Part shown: piece by piece, positions 1 through 6,818 of the stretch
How positions within the stretch are numbered: position 1 is the stretch's first letter
Layout: each line of letters begins with the position of its first letter
DNA from: Hyphomicrobiales bacterium
GTDB taxonomy: Bacteria > Pseudomonadota > Alphaproteobacteria > Rhizobiales > Xanthobacteraceae
Length of the DNA stretch: 64,000 bases
Assembly: GCA_003169835.1 (NCBI GenBank)
Contig: PNAI01000016.1
Location: forward strand, 1-64,000
Direction of reading: 5' to 3'
Notes under the pieces: generated by a model
Seen by the model: the letters and a program-made list of their open reading frames with translations, nothing else
What the model was told of the DNA's origin: nothing
Databases searched by the model: none
Position numbers and translations under genes: made by a program

Positions 1-87
1 ACCCTCAGGGGCGCACTCCAGCGGAAGGTCGGCTTTGTGCCAAGATGCGACAATGTCGGCGCTGGGATGCAACCTGGATAAAGTCAT
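1..87 (-). CDS. 5' end of an unidentified gene running off the left edge
   Basis: Only the first 29 codons are present, read leftwards from an ATG at 87; the protein begins MTLSRLHPSADIVASWHKAD. The start is chosen because a near-perfect ribosome-binding site, GGAGGTGA, lies just upstream at about 91-98. There is no stop before the window edge. It diverges from the carboxypeptidase gene, so the roughly 80 bases between them should hold both promoters. The family is not recognised from this fragment. A longer antisense frame overlaps it but lacks its own ribosome-binding site. Confidence 0.5.
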   Translation of the reverse strand, partial: MTLSRLHPSADIVASWHKADLPLECAPEG

Positions 88-164
88 GATTCACCTCCAT
101 TGAAGTGGTCCGATGAGAACTATGTCGCTTGGATGACTGCAGGGAGAAGAAGAGGTACAAGGGC

Positions 165-1361
165 GTGAGTGAGGGTACTGTGTGGTCGCGCTTGATCCTA
201 CTTACTTTGGTTCTACTCCCCGCCCAGGCCTTGGCTGGCGCCAAAGAGAAGGTCGCGGCTCTCGCGCCGTCAGGCTTGGTGCTCGTAATCGACAACGCGG
301 GCAAAGAGCTGGTGGCGCAGAACGCCGACGAGCCCTTCGTCCCGGCCTCTGTCACCAAGATCGTAACCGCCTGGCTCGCGATGCAGGTTCTTGGCGGGGA
401 CCATCGTTTCCAGACCCGATTCTACCTCGACAACGCCCGCGTGCTGTATGTGCGCGGCGGCGGAGATCCCTTCCTGATCTCTGAAGAGCTGGCCCTGCTC
501 GCGCCCCGACTGGTCGCCGCGGTCGGCAAGAAGCCGCTCACCGGCATCGTGCTCGACGCGAGCTATTACCCCTCAGATCTGCGCATCCCGGGCATCGAGG
601 ACACCACCGAGTCATACGATGCGCTGAACTCCGCCCTGTCGGTCAACTTCAACACCATCTCCGCCATCCGCAAAGGCGACGCGGTCATCTCCGGCGAGAC
701 GCAGACTCCAATCACGCCGCTCGCGATCAGCCAGTTTCGTGCGCAGGGACCCAACGGCCGCGGCCGTATCAGCCTCGGTCAGGATCCCGCTGTGAGCCTG
801 CAGTACGCAGGCGAGCTGCTTGCCGCGTTTCTCGGGCGGGCCGGCGCACGAATCGACGGCACGATCTCGACCGGTTCGGTGCCCGAGGGCCTCACCCCCG
901 TTTACGTTCACCGCCAGTCGCGTGCCCTCTCGCGGATTCTGATCGAACTGCTCCGCAGCTCGAACAACTACATCGCCAACCAGATCTTCCTGGAAATCGG
1001 CGGACATCGCCTGGGCGGGCCTGTGCGTCTCGAAAAATCGCTCACGGTCGCAAACGAAACGCTCGCCGCGCATGGTCTCACCGAGGCCATCCACCTGGAA
1101 GAGGGTTCCGGCATCAGTCCCGGCAACAGCTTCACGGCGCGCGGCCTCGCGAAGGTGCTCGAACTCTTCGCGCCTTATGCCAACCTGCTCCGCGGCCATG
1201 ACGGCGGCGCGAACAAGACCGGTAGCCTCGACGGTGTCCGCACGCTCGCGGGCTACGCCAACACCGCCGGCTCCGGACGAGTCCGCTTCGTCATTTCGCT
1301 CAAGAGCAACGACGGCGCGATGCGCTTTCAGCTGTTACGCGTCATCGAGGCTGGGCTTTAG
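165..1361 (+). CDS. dacB: D-alanyl-D-alanine carboxypeptidase/endopeptidase, peptidase S13 (PBP4 type)
   Basis: A periplasmic penicillin-binding protein that would trim or cleave the peptide side chains of peptidoglycan. All three serine penicilloyl-enzyme motifs are visible: SVTK at residues 62-65 (nucleophile Ser62), an SSNNY motif in the middle, and KTGS near the C terminus. Residues 1-24 form a signal peptide ending LPAQALA. The GTG at 165 is preferred because GAGG lies about nine bases upstream and the signal peptide then starts near residue 1. A TTG at 129 and a GTG at 180 are alternatives. At about 398 residues it is shorter than E. coli PBP4 (477). It lies inside the putative integrated region, so it may be an accessory copy. 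Confidence 0.88.
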   Translation: MSEGTVWSRLILLTLVLLPAQALAGAKEKVAALAPSGLVLVIDNAGKELVAQNADEPFVPASVTKIVTAWLAMQVLGGDHRFQTRFYLDNARVLYVRGGGDPFLISEELALLAPRLVAAVGKKPLTGIVLDASYYPSDLRIPGIEDTTESYDALNSALSVNFNTISAIRKGDAVISGETQTPITPLAISQFRAQGPNGRGRISLGQDPAVSLQYAGELLAAFLGRAGARIDGTISTGSVPEGLTPVYVHRQSRALSRILIELLRSSNNYIANQIFLEIGGHRLGGPVRLEKSLTVANETLAAHGLTEAIHLEEGSGISPGNSFTARGLAKVLELFAPYANLLRGHDGGANKTGSLDGVRTLAGYANTAGSGRVRFVISLKSNDGAMRFQLLRVIEAGL

Positions 1362-1398
1362 GAATTCGTTTGCCTGGTCGAAGTTTCAGACGCCCGCA

Positions 1399-1477
1399 TT
1401 GGGTCATTTTCGACGGATTCCCGATGTCCGCGAAACGTCTGCTTTGCCTCTCATAGCGTCCAAAAAAGCGGACATCA
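1399..1477 (+). repeat. Degenerate intergenic repeat, copy A
   Basis: This copy reads GGGTCATTTTCGACGGATTC, then GATGTCCGCG, then TCTGCT, then AGCGTCCAAAAAAGCGGACA. The reverse complement of 2221-2308 shows the same blocks in the same order. Each copy contains an inverted pair, GATGTCCGC and GCGGACATC, about 40 bases apart, so it could fold as a long hairpin. It lies between the carboxypeptidase and the broken recombinase. Confidence 0.6.
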
Positions 1478-1524
1478 CGTTAGATGGCGCATGCTCCACA
1501 CCTCAGTAACAGAGGAGTACGACC

Positions 1525-2157
1525 ATGCAAGACTGCGAAAATTTAGTCCCACTCGCATCCAAGCGTGTGACCTGGAACAAAGGAAAGCTGATTGGACCGA
1601 GGCCGCCGCTGCGGCAAAAACACGTCTGGGCAATCCGAACCAAGCTCCAGATTGAACAGCAGACGCGCGACCTGGCAATGTTCAATCTCGCTATCGACAG
1701 CAAGCTGCGCGGCTGCGACGTTGTCACCATCAGGGTCGACGACGTCGCACCCAACGGCTACGCCGTTGATCGCGCGACCGTGCGCCAAAAGAAAACCGGG
1801 CGTCCGGTCCGATTCGAGCTGACCGAGCAGACCCGTCAGGCGGTCGACGACTACATGAAGGCTGCTGGTAAACGACCTGGCGATTTTCTGTTCACTGGGT
1901 GACGGCCGGGACAAAGCATGACGCCTCGCCAGTACGCGCGGCTCGTGTCGGAGTGGATAGCCAGCATCGGACTCGACTCACGTTTGTACGGCACCCACTC
2001 ACTACGTCGAACCAAGGCGACGCTGATCTACCGGCGCACCGGAAATCTGCGAGCCGTCCAGCTTCTGCTCGGCCACACGAAGATCGAGAGCACCGTCCGG
2101 TATCTCGGCATCGAGGTCGATGACGCTCTCGCCATAGCGGAGCAGGTTGACCTCTAA
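1525..2157 (+). pseudogene. Tyrosine recombinase/integrase interrupted by one in-frame TGA
   Basis: A phage-integrase-type site-specific recombinase of about 210 codons. The frame is continuous from 1525 to 2157 except for a TGA at 1900-1902. Both sides match the family, and the downstream part carries on in the same frame (RPGQSM after the stop). All catalytic residues survive when read through: Arg62 (LRGCDV), His158 and Arg161 (HSLRR), His184 (LGHTK) and the nucleophile Tyr193 (VRYL). The protein is shorter than a full phage integrase and lacks an N-terminal arm-binding domain, as in small rhizobial recombinases. A CGA-to-TGA transition is the simplest explanation, because the family usually has Arg here. 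An ATG at 1918 could start a separate C-terminal fragment. It lies in the same region as the tRNA-Gly fragment at 4284. Confidence 0.8.
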
Positions 2158-2220
2158 ACTCCCGGGGCAGAGCAGAGATGCTCTGCCCCATACGAATTTC
2201 GGCATGGGCGCGAGGACCAG

Positions 2221-2308
2221 CGATGTCCGCTATTTTGGACGCTTTCGGGGGAGGAGCAGACTATGCGCGGACATCGTCAAAACGTCGAAAAGGACCCAAA
2301 CCGGACAT
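2221..2308 (-). repeat. Degenerate intergenic repeat, copy B
   Basis: The reverse complement reads GGTTTGGGTCCTTTTCGACG, then GATGTCCGCGCATAGTCTGC, then AGCGTCCAAAATAGCGGACA. It shares several blocks with copy A at 1399-1477 in the same order. It sits just after the broken recombinase gene and upstream of the small cysteine-rich gene. Confidence 0.6.
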
Positions 2309-2391
2309 GCAGCAATTAGGTTACGATGTCGGACGCTTGAGACAGTAGTTTGAATGACCTATTAGAGTCAGGGGTATAGGGGAGTCCGACG

Positions 2392-2634
2392 ATGCGATAC
2401 CTTTTCGGAATGAGTCTGCTTGTCGTCTTTTTCAACATTTCCATAACGACAAGACCGGCATCGGCCAATACCTGCACGGAGCGACAACAAGTCTGTTTCG
2501 CATACTGCGAAAAGACTTACAAAAACGCGCCAAAGTGTAGAGACGCCTGCAGCGATTATCTTAAAAAGTGCTTAGCGACCGGATGTTGGGAAAGCAATGT
2601 CACCGCAAAGCGGTGTGGCTTCACAAAGCAATAG
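2392..2634 (+). CDS. Small exported cysteine-rich protein, function unknown
   Basis: An 80-residue protein with a clear signal peptide: a positive start, a hydrophobic stretch, and a likely cleavage after PASA near residue 25. The mature part of about 55 residues holds eight cysteines, enough for four disulfides in the periplasm or outside the cell. A strong ribosome-binding site, AGGGGAG, precedes the ATG by about eight bases. Two degenerate repeats flank it and no operon partner is evident. The cysteine spacing does not identify a named family. It could be a small structural or signalling protein, but no function can be claimed. Confidence 0.7.
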   Translation: MRYLFGMSLLVVFFNISITTRPASANTCTERQQVCFAYCEKTYKNAPKCRDACSDYLKKCLATGCWESNVTAKRCGFTKQ

Positions 2635-2660
2635 TTCGCACTGAGCTAACGCGCTGCCAC

Positions 2661-2738
2661 GTTCTGCGGTCGCTAACGGCGACAAAGCGGACATCGCAAG
2701 GACATGGAGAATCGGTAGAAAATGACCCAGAGCGGACC
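2661..2738 (-). repeat. Degenerate intergenic repeat, copy C
   Basis: The reverse complement contains GGTCCGCTCTGGGTCATTTT, an ACCGATTCTCCATGTCC block and GCGATGTCCGCTTTGTCGCC. These are the same building blocks as copy A, but spacing and some bases differ. It sits between the cysteine-rich gene and a convergent membrane-protein gene. Confidence 0.5.
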
Positions 2739-2789
2739 TTGCTTTGCTCCCAGTGTCTCTTCGGCTGATCCGCTTGGAGCATGGCTGGT

Positions 2790-3332
2790 CTAGTAGCGGG
2801 TCGCGCGCGCCATGTGCAGCGCGAACAGGCTCAACGGAATGAGGTCCATCAGCATCGCCACAACGAGGAACGCGCGCGTCACGCGCTCACGGATCAGGAG
2901 GAAGGTCGCTCCCTCGATCACCAGCAGGACCGGGCCGAGGACCATGCGCGGAATGGCCCCGAAGGCGATGAACAGGCCAAGCAGTACACTGACGGCCTGA
3001 TAAGGCGGGTTCGGCAGGCTGGCGCCGCCCGCCAGGTAAATCACCGCCAGCCAGCTCACCGGCCCAATCACGGCGATCAGGAGCTCGATGGCCAGAAAGG
3101 TGCGCGGCGCCTTCTCGACAAACAGCTTCAGCAAGAACCAGGTCGGTACGAGGCTGAGGAAGCCCGCGGCCAGCATGAACAGGACCATGTCGCCGAAGGC
3201 GACCATACCGCCCGAGGTCTCCTTGATTTCGTCCGGGATGCGCAACTCATTGACGGCGACAGCGGCGAGGCCGCTGGCGACCGAAAGAGCGTAGCCCGCG
3301 GCGATCAAAGCCAGCCTCTTCATCGTGCTCAT
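2790..3332 (-). CDS. Integral membrane protein, function unknown
   Basis: A 180-residue protein made mostly of hydrophobic helices. About five membrane spans can be seen, at roughly residues 7-28, 43-70, 80-102, 110-135 and 150-172. A short charged stretch (ELRIPDEIKETSGG) lies between the first two. There is no recognisable catalytic motif. The start could be the ATG at 3332 or the second Met three codons later. It is isolated, lies in the low-conservation region left of the tRNA fragment, and is flanked by repeat copies C and D. The coding call rests on its length, the coherent membrane topology and a sensible start. The family is not recognised. Confidence 0.65.
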   Translation of the reverse strand: MSTMKRLALIAAGYALSVASGLAAVAVNELRIPDEIKETSGGMVAFGDMVLFMLAAGFLSLVPTWFLLKLFVEKAPRTFLAIELLIAVIGPVSWLAVIYLAGGASLPNPPYQAVSVLLGLFIAFGAIPRMVLGPVLLVIEGATFLLIRERVTRAFLVVAMLMDLIPLSLFALHMARATRY

Positions 3333-3446
3333 GCGCCCACCGTGGCCTTCGACAACGCTCTCGACTCACCTTGAGACGCTGAAAAGATCAGCCAATCTAA
3401 CGCATCTTGCTGCACCGATGGTTGAGAATGTCGTTTTCAACTGCCA

Positions 3447-3540
3447 CGTCCGCTATTCGGTCGCTATCGGGTGGAAAGCGGACATTTGCGCGGGCATCTT
3501 CAAAGCGACGCGAATGACCCAACTGCGACATCGGCGGACA
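3447..3540 (-). repeat. Degenerate intergenic repeat, copy D
   Basis: The reverse complement reads TGTCCGCCGATGTCGCAGTT, then GGGTCATTCGCGTCG, then AAATGTCCGCTTTCCACC, then an AGCGACCGAATAGCGGACGT block. It has the same GGGTCATT / ATGTCCGC / AGCGGAC architecture as copies A to C. It fills most of the 250-base gap between the membrane-protein gene and the DUF1272 gene, where no gene is apparent. Confidence 0.5.
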
Positions 3541-3584
3541 GGGAGTCCCCTTAGCCGCATTTACCTAAATTACATTCGATGCAT

Positions 3585-3833
3585 CTAGGCGGCTCGGCCA
3601 CAGCCTTCCGGTTTAAAGATCCGTTGTGTCGAAGGTGGAAACTTCGCGAGCTTTGAAGTGGGCCGGATCGGACGTGACACGAGATTGCCACCACAATTTG
3701 GACAGCATCCCCTGAGTTTCCCATTCACACATTCACGACAGAATGTACATTCAAATGTGCAAATCATGGCGTCCGTTGCCGCCGGCGGCAAATCCTTATC
3801 GCAGCATTCGCAGCTGGGTAGTAGCTCAAGCAT
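3585..3833 (-). CDS. DUF1272 domain protein (small zinc-ribbon-like)
   Basis: An 82-residue protein matching the DUF1272 family by its opening (MLELLPSCECCDKDLPP) and its cysteine pattern: CECC near residue 8, CTFECTFCREC in the middle and CCPNCGG near residue 50. The paired cysteines suggest one or two structural zinc sites; this is inferred from the pattern. The biochemical role of DUF1272 is not established. The conserved N-terminal MLEL supports the start at 3833. It lies 15 bases downstream of another minus-strand gene, and the two may be co-transcribed. Confidence 0.85.
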   Translation of the reverse strand: MLELLPSCECCDKDLPPAATDAMICTFECTFCRECVNGKLRGCCPNCGGNLVSRPIRPTSKLAKFPPSTQRIFKPEGCGRAA

Positions 3834-3848
3834 GATGCCTCTCCGCTG

Positions 3849-4202
3849 TTACAGTGCAACGATAGAATACGGGCCACACCGTGAAAGTTGCGCCGCGTTT
3901 ATTGCGGCGGTCGCTTCCTGTGCGTTTGGGAAGGTGCCGAGGCGGCGATTATCAGGAGCGGCGAGCGCAACAAACGAGCGGGAGTTATATTGCTTGATCG
4001 AGCCAAGACGATTTCGACCGGCATACACTGAAAAAACTCGCGGCGAGTCTTGCGGCGCAGCGCGCTTTCTGTCATTGGTCTTTTGCGAATTCGCTTCTGA
4101 TGATCCAGGAACAAATGCCCCGGTGCGTTCCCGCGTGACGGGGTTTCGCTTTTTCGGTCTAGGGCGATCACGTTCTACTACTACGCTTTTTGTTCGCACC
4201 AT
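3849..4202 (-). CDS. Hypothetical basic protein with a short C-terminal conserved-looking segment
   Basis: A 117-residue protein in two parts. The N-terminal half is rich in Arg, Lys and Pro and looks disordered. The C-terminal half (from about residue 56, VFSVYAGRNRLGSI, to RRLGTFPNAQEATAAI) resembles small unknown proteins seen in Bradyrhizobium-type genomes, with a GRxxLG turn and a final helix. This resemblance is from memory and weak. The true start may be internal, because the basic N terminus could be untranslated. It lies between the DUF1272 gene and the tRNA-Gly fragment, at the edge of the putative integrated region. Confidence 0.45.
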   Translation of the reverse strand: MVRTKSVVVERDRPRPKKRNPVTRERTGAFVPGSSEANSQKTNDRKRAAPQDSPRVFSVYAGRNRLGSIKQYNSRSFVALAAPDNRRLGTFPNAQEATAAINAAQLSRCGPYSIVAL

Positions 4203-4283
4203 CTGCTAAGTCCATGGCAGATGTGCGCGCTAATGAGTGCTGTTGAACGACTATGTTTTTGAAATCATTGACGGCGGCTTTTT

Positions 4284-4328
4284 TTGCCAAGGTCGGGGTC
4301 GAGGGTTCGAATCCCTTCGCCCGCTCCA
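4284..4328 (+). mobile_element. 3' half of tRNA-Gly(GCC): candidate attachment site at an island boundary
   Basis: Forty-five bases fit the 3' part of a glycine tRNA exactly. They comprise the anticodon loop TTGCCAA (anticodon GCC at 4286-4288), a 5-nt stem arm, a 5-nt variable loop, a T arm with TTCGAAT, a 7-nt acceptor strand CGCCCGC, a discriminator T and encoded CCA. The 5' half is absent: the bases before 4284 do not form the D arm or the matching acceptor GCGGGCG. Elements that insert into a tRNA 3' end leave such a copy at the far end. The intact tRNA should then lie left of the window on the plus strand. The abrupt switch to ordinary chromosomal genes at 4389 agrees. Confidence 0.75.
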
Positions 4329-4388
4329 GAATTTCTCTCCGAACGCGCAAATAATTTCACCCTTCGCGGGGCGCTGGACCTTTGAGGT

Positions 4389-5762
4389 TTAGTCGGGGAT
4401 GTGCACCCACAAATCGACCTGCACGCGCGCGCCGGGGACCGGCAGCCACGGAACCTCGATCGCAGACAGCGGCAGCGGCGCGTGATCCATGGCGTCGTCC
4501 CAGACTTCGATCGCGGCAGGCAAGTCCGCCAGACCTGTATGGAACTGCTGGATGCGCACGGCGTTTCGAAGCGAGGTGCCGGCGGCACGGCAGATTGCCT
4601 CCGCCTGACGGATGATGGAGCGCAGTTCGGCTTTGATTGGAATGCCGTAGAACGGCTGGCGCGGATCGACGCGCGCTTCATCGATCAGACGTCCGCCCTC
4701 CATCGCCATCAATCCGGACAAGAACAAAAGATCGCCGGCCTTCACTGCAGAAATCCAGCCGTCGAAGAGCGGCGGCTCGGGGCCGCGTATCACCTCGCGC
4801 TTGGTCTTGCCCTTGATGGCGAGCGAGATCGTATTGATCTCGATGCGCAGATCGTTGATCGCAAAGCCGGGCTTAGACGTTGCGATGATCGTCGTGGGCG
4901 GCGGATTCTTGAAATACGAGAGCCAGACTTCGTTGAAGCCCGGAACATCCTCGCGGTCGCTGAGATAAACTTGCGCCTTGACCACGCTGTCGAGGCTCGC
5001 GCCTGCGCCTTCAAGCGATGAGATGAGTTTGCGTTTGATGATGAAGTCGGTCTCAAGCTTGATCGGCCATTGGCGCCACATTGCGCGCGGATGGCGGACC
5101 CCCGGATCGAGCGGCCCGCCGCCTTCACTGCGCGATTCCGCCGTGCAGCCCGGCACGAAGCGAAAATCTCCCGCGCTGAGCGCGGGGCTGTAACCCGACA
5201 CCGGAGAAATGTAGTAGCTGGGCTTGAAATGCTCGTGCTTAACTTTAAGGCCCGTGCCCGGCACGGCCGCGATGGCTTGAAGTTCGATGGTCTGGCCGTT
5301 TCGGCTGAAGCGCTGATGCAAATTCGACGTCGACGGCGGAATGGACTTTCCAAACACCTCATGCCGGACCTCGTGATACGGATGCATCGCGCGTTCGGTG
5401 GTGTAGTACTGATCAATGCGCACGATATCCGGAATGCCGGCGCCGGCTTGCGCCAGGACGTCTTTCAAGTTGCGATAAAGCCGCCGCGACTCGCGCTTGT
5501 AATGCGACTCGCCGTTGAGTGGCCGGTCAGCCTGGACAACGTCCGGCGCGAGGCCATTGATGTAGTCCGTTCCGGACTGGCCCGACGCGAAAACCCAACG
5601 GCCGGCACGGATGCCGCGCGCGAGCCGCGCGCTGCTATGCGGAATCGGTACTGGAAGCAGCGGTTCAACGGAAATCCGGCTCGAACTGAGCTTTTGCTTT
5701 TTGCGGACAGGCGAAACTTTCGCCCGTGAGGTTCGTTTCATGAGATTTTTCCCTGCGCTCAA
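4389..5762 (-). CDS. Triple-domain RidA/YjgF/UK114 family protein
   Basis: RidA proteins hydrolyse reactive enamine and imine intermediates to keto acids and ammonia, or act in catabolic ring-opening steps. They are normally single domains of about 130 residues that form trimers. This 457-residue protein appears to hold three in tandem: roughly 48-170 (GRWVFASGQSG ... VRIDQYYT), 187-322 (FRFVPGCTAE ... VVKAQVYLSD) and 332-457 (GDLLFLSGLMA ... VRIQQFHTG). One chain could therefore fold as a pseudo-trimer. The N-terminal 40 residues are basic and probably flexible. An alternative start is the Met at residue 8. It begins 12 bases after a Bug-family binding protein gene on the same strand. The substrate is unknown. 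Confidence 0.85.
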   Translation of the reverse strand: MSAGKNLMKRTSRAKVSPVRKKQKLSSSRISVEPLLPVPIPHSSARLARGIRAGRWVFASGQSGTDYINGLAPDVVQADRPLNGESHYKRESRRLYRNLKDVLAQAGAGIPDIVRIDQYYTTERAMHPYHEVRHEVFGKSIPPSTSNLHQRFSRNGQTIELQAIAAVPGTGLKVKHEHFKPSYYISPVSGYSPALSAGDFRFVPGCTAESRSEGGGPLDPGVRHPRAMWRQWPIKLETDFIIKRKLISSLEGAGASLDSVVKAQVYLSDREDVPGFNEVWLSYFKNPPPTTIIATSKPGFAINDLRIEINTISLAIKGKTKREVIRGPEPPLFDGWISAVKAGDLLFLSGLMAMEGGRLIDEARVDPRQPFYGIPIKAELRSIIRQAEAICRAAGTSLRNAVRIQQFHTGLADLPAAIEVWDDAMDHAPLPLSAIEVPWLPVPGARVQVDLWVHIPD

Positions 5763-5774
5763 GACGCCTGCGGT

Positions 5775-6737
5775 CTATTGGGGCTTCATGCCGGATGCGC
5801 GAAGGGCTTCGCCGTAATCATCGTAGCGCTTGCGAACGTAGGCGCCGAATTCGTCGCCGCAGATTCCGACCGGATACAGGCCCTGGATGGCGAGCCTGGC
5901 CTTCACGTCGGGGGCTTGAAGCGCCGCGGTGAACCAGCTTGAGAGCTGGGTGAGCGTTTCCTTGGGTGTCTTCTCCGGTGCGATGACGCCGAACCAATTG
6001 TCCACTTCTAGATTCTTGAAACCGGACTCGTCGAACGTCGGCACTTCGGGCAGCGGATCGATCCGCTTCAACGTTGCGACAGCGAGTGCGCGCAGTGTGC
6101 CCGCCTTGATGTGTTCCGCCACGACGGCGTAGCCGGAGAACGCCGACGTTACATGTTGCCCGAGCGCGGCGTTGACCGCCGGTGCGCTTCCGGCAAAGGG
6201 AACGAAGATCATGTTGACGTTCGCCTCCCGCGTAAACGTCCCAAATCCCATTTGAAAGGTTGATCCAGGTCCGACGGCTGCCATCGACAGCTCACCGGGT
6301 TTGGCGCGGGCCGCGTTGAACAGATCTTCGAGCTTGCGGTAGGGCGATGCGCTGTAGACGACGAACACCGACGGCGAGTGAACCAGGAAACAGATTGGCT
6401 CGAAGCTGGTCACCGGATGGTAATTGGCTTTCCGCGTCTGGGCGTCGAGCAGATAGGTGTTCGCCGTCATGAGCAGCGTATTGCCGTCCGGCGCTGCGCG
6501 CGCGACGGATTCCGTTCCGATCATTCCGCTGGCGCCGGGGCGGTTTTCAACCACCATGGTGACGCCATTCGTGCGGCTGATGTACTCCGCCATCAGGCGG
6601 GCCACGAAGTCGGTGCTGGCACCGGGAGGAACGGGGACGATGAGTTTTATTGTCCTCGAACTTTGCGCCAACGCCGCTTGCGCGCAGAGCATCAGCAACG
6701 CGAAACATGCAACGAAGCCACTTTTTAGCCAATTCAT
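5775..6737 (-). CDS. Bug-family (TctC-like) tripartite tricarboxylate transporter substrate-binding protein
   Basis: A periplasmic solute-binding protein of about 320 residues. The signal peptide runs from MNWLKSG and is cleaved after AALA, followed by the family opening RTIKLIVPVPPGASTD. Further landmarks are VVENRPGASG, DGNTLLM, and the C-terminal EKTPKETLTQL and RKRYDDYGEAL. Such proteins bind carboxylates or other small organic acids. The matching TctA and TctB membrane subunits are not nearby, which is common for Bug proteins. The start at 6737 is chosen because it puts the signal peptide at residue 1; an upstream in-frame extension lacks such sense. It lies between gamma-glutamyltransferase and the triple RidA gene, so the ligand may be a product of that pathway. 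Confidence 0.9.
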   Translation of the reverse strand: MNWLKSGFVACFALLMLCAQAALAQSSRTIKLIVPVPPGASTDFVARLMAEYISRTNGVTMVVENRPGASGMIGTESVARAAPDGNTLLMTANTYLLDAQTRKANYHPVTSFEPICFLVHSPSVFVVYSASPYRKLEDLFNAARAKPGELSMAAVGPGSTFQMGFGTFTREANVNMIFVPFAGSAPAVNAALGQHVTSAFSGYAVVAEHIKAGTLRALAVATLKRIDPLPEVPTFDESGFKNLEVDNWFGVIAPEKTPKETLTQLSSWFTAALQAPDVKARLAIQGLYPVGICGDEFGAYVRKRYDDYGEALRASGMKPQ

Positions 6738-6818
6738 CTGACACCCCAACGCTGATCGACAGACGAAAGCCAGGGTGCGTCTTTGCGGCGCCGGCCGCAA
6801 GGTTAAGGGCAAGAAAAA

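Noticed and set aside
4168-4350. Open frame on the minus strand with an ERAKGFEPSTPTLA sequence, and a second one with GAGEGIRTLDPDLGK
   Set aside because: These strings are well-known artefacts of reading a tRNA gene backwards. The DNA is the antisense of the tRNA-Gly 3' half at 4284-4328, so no protein is called.
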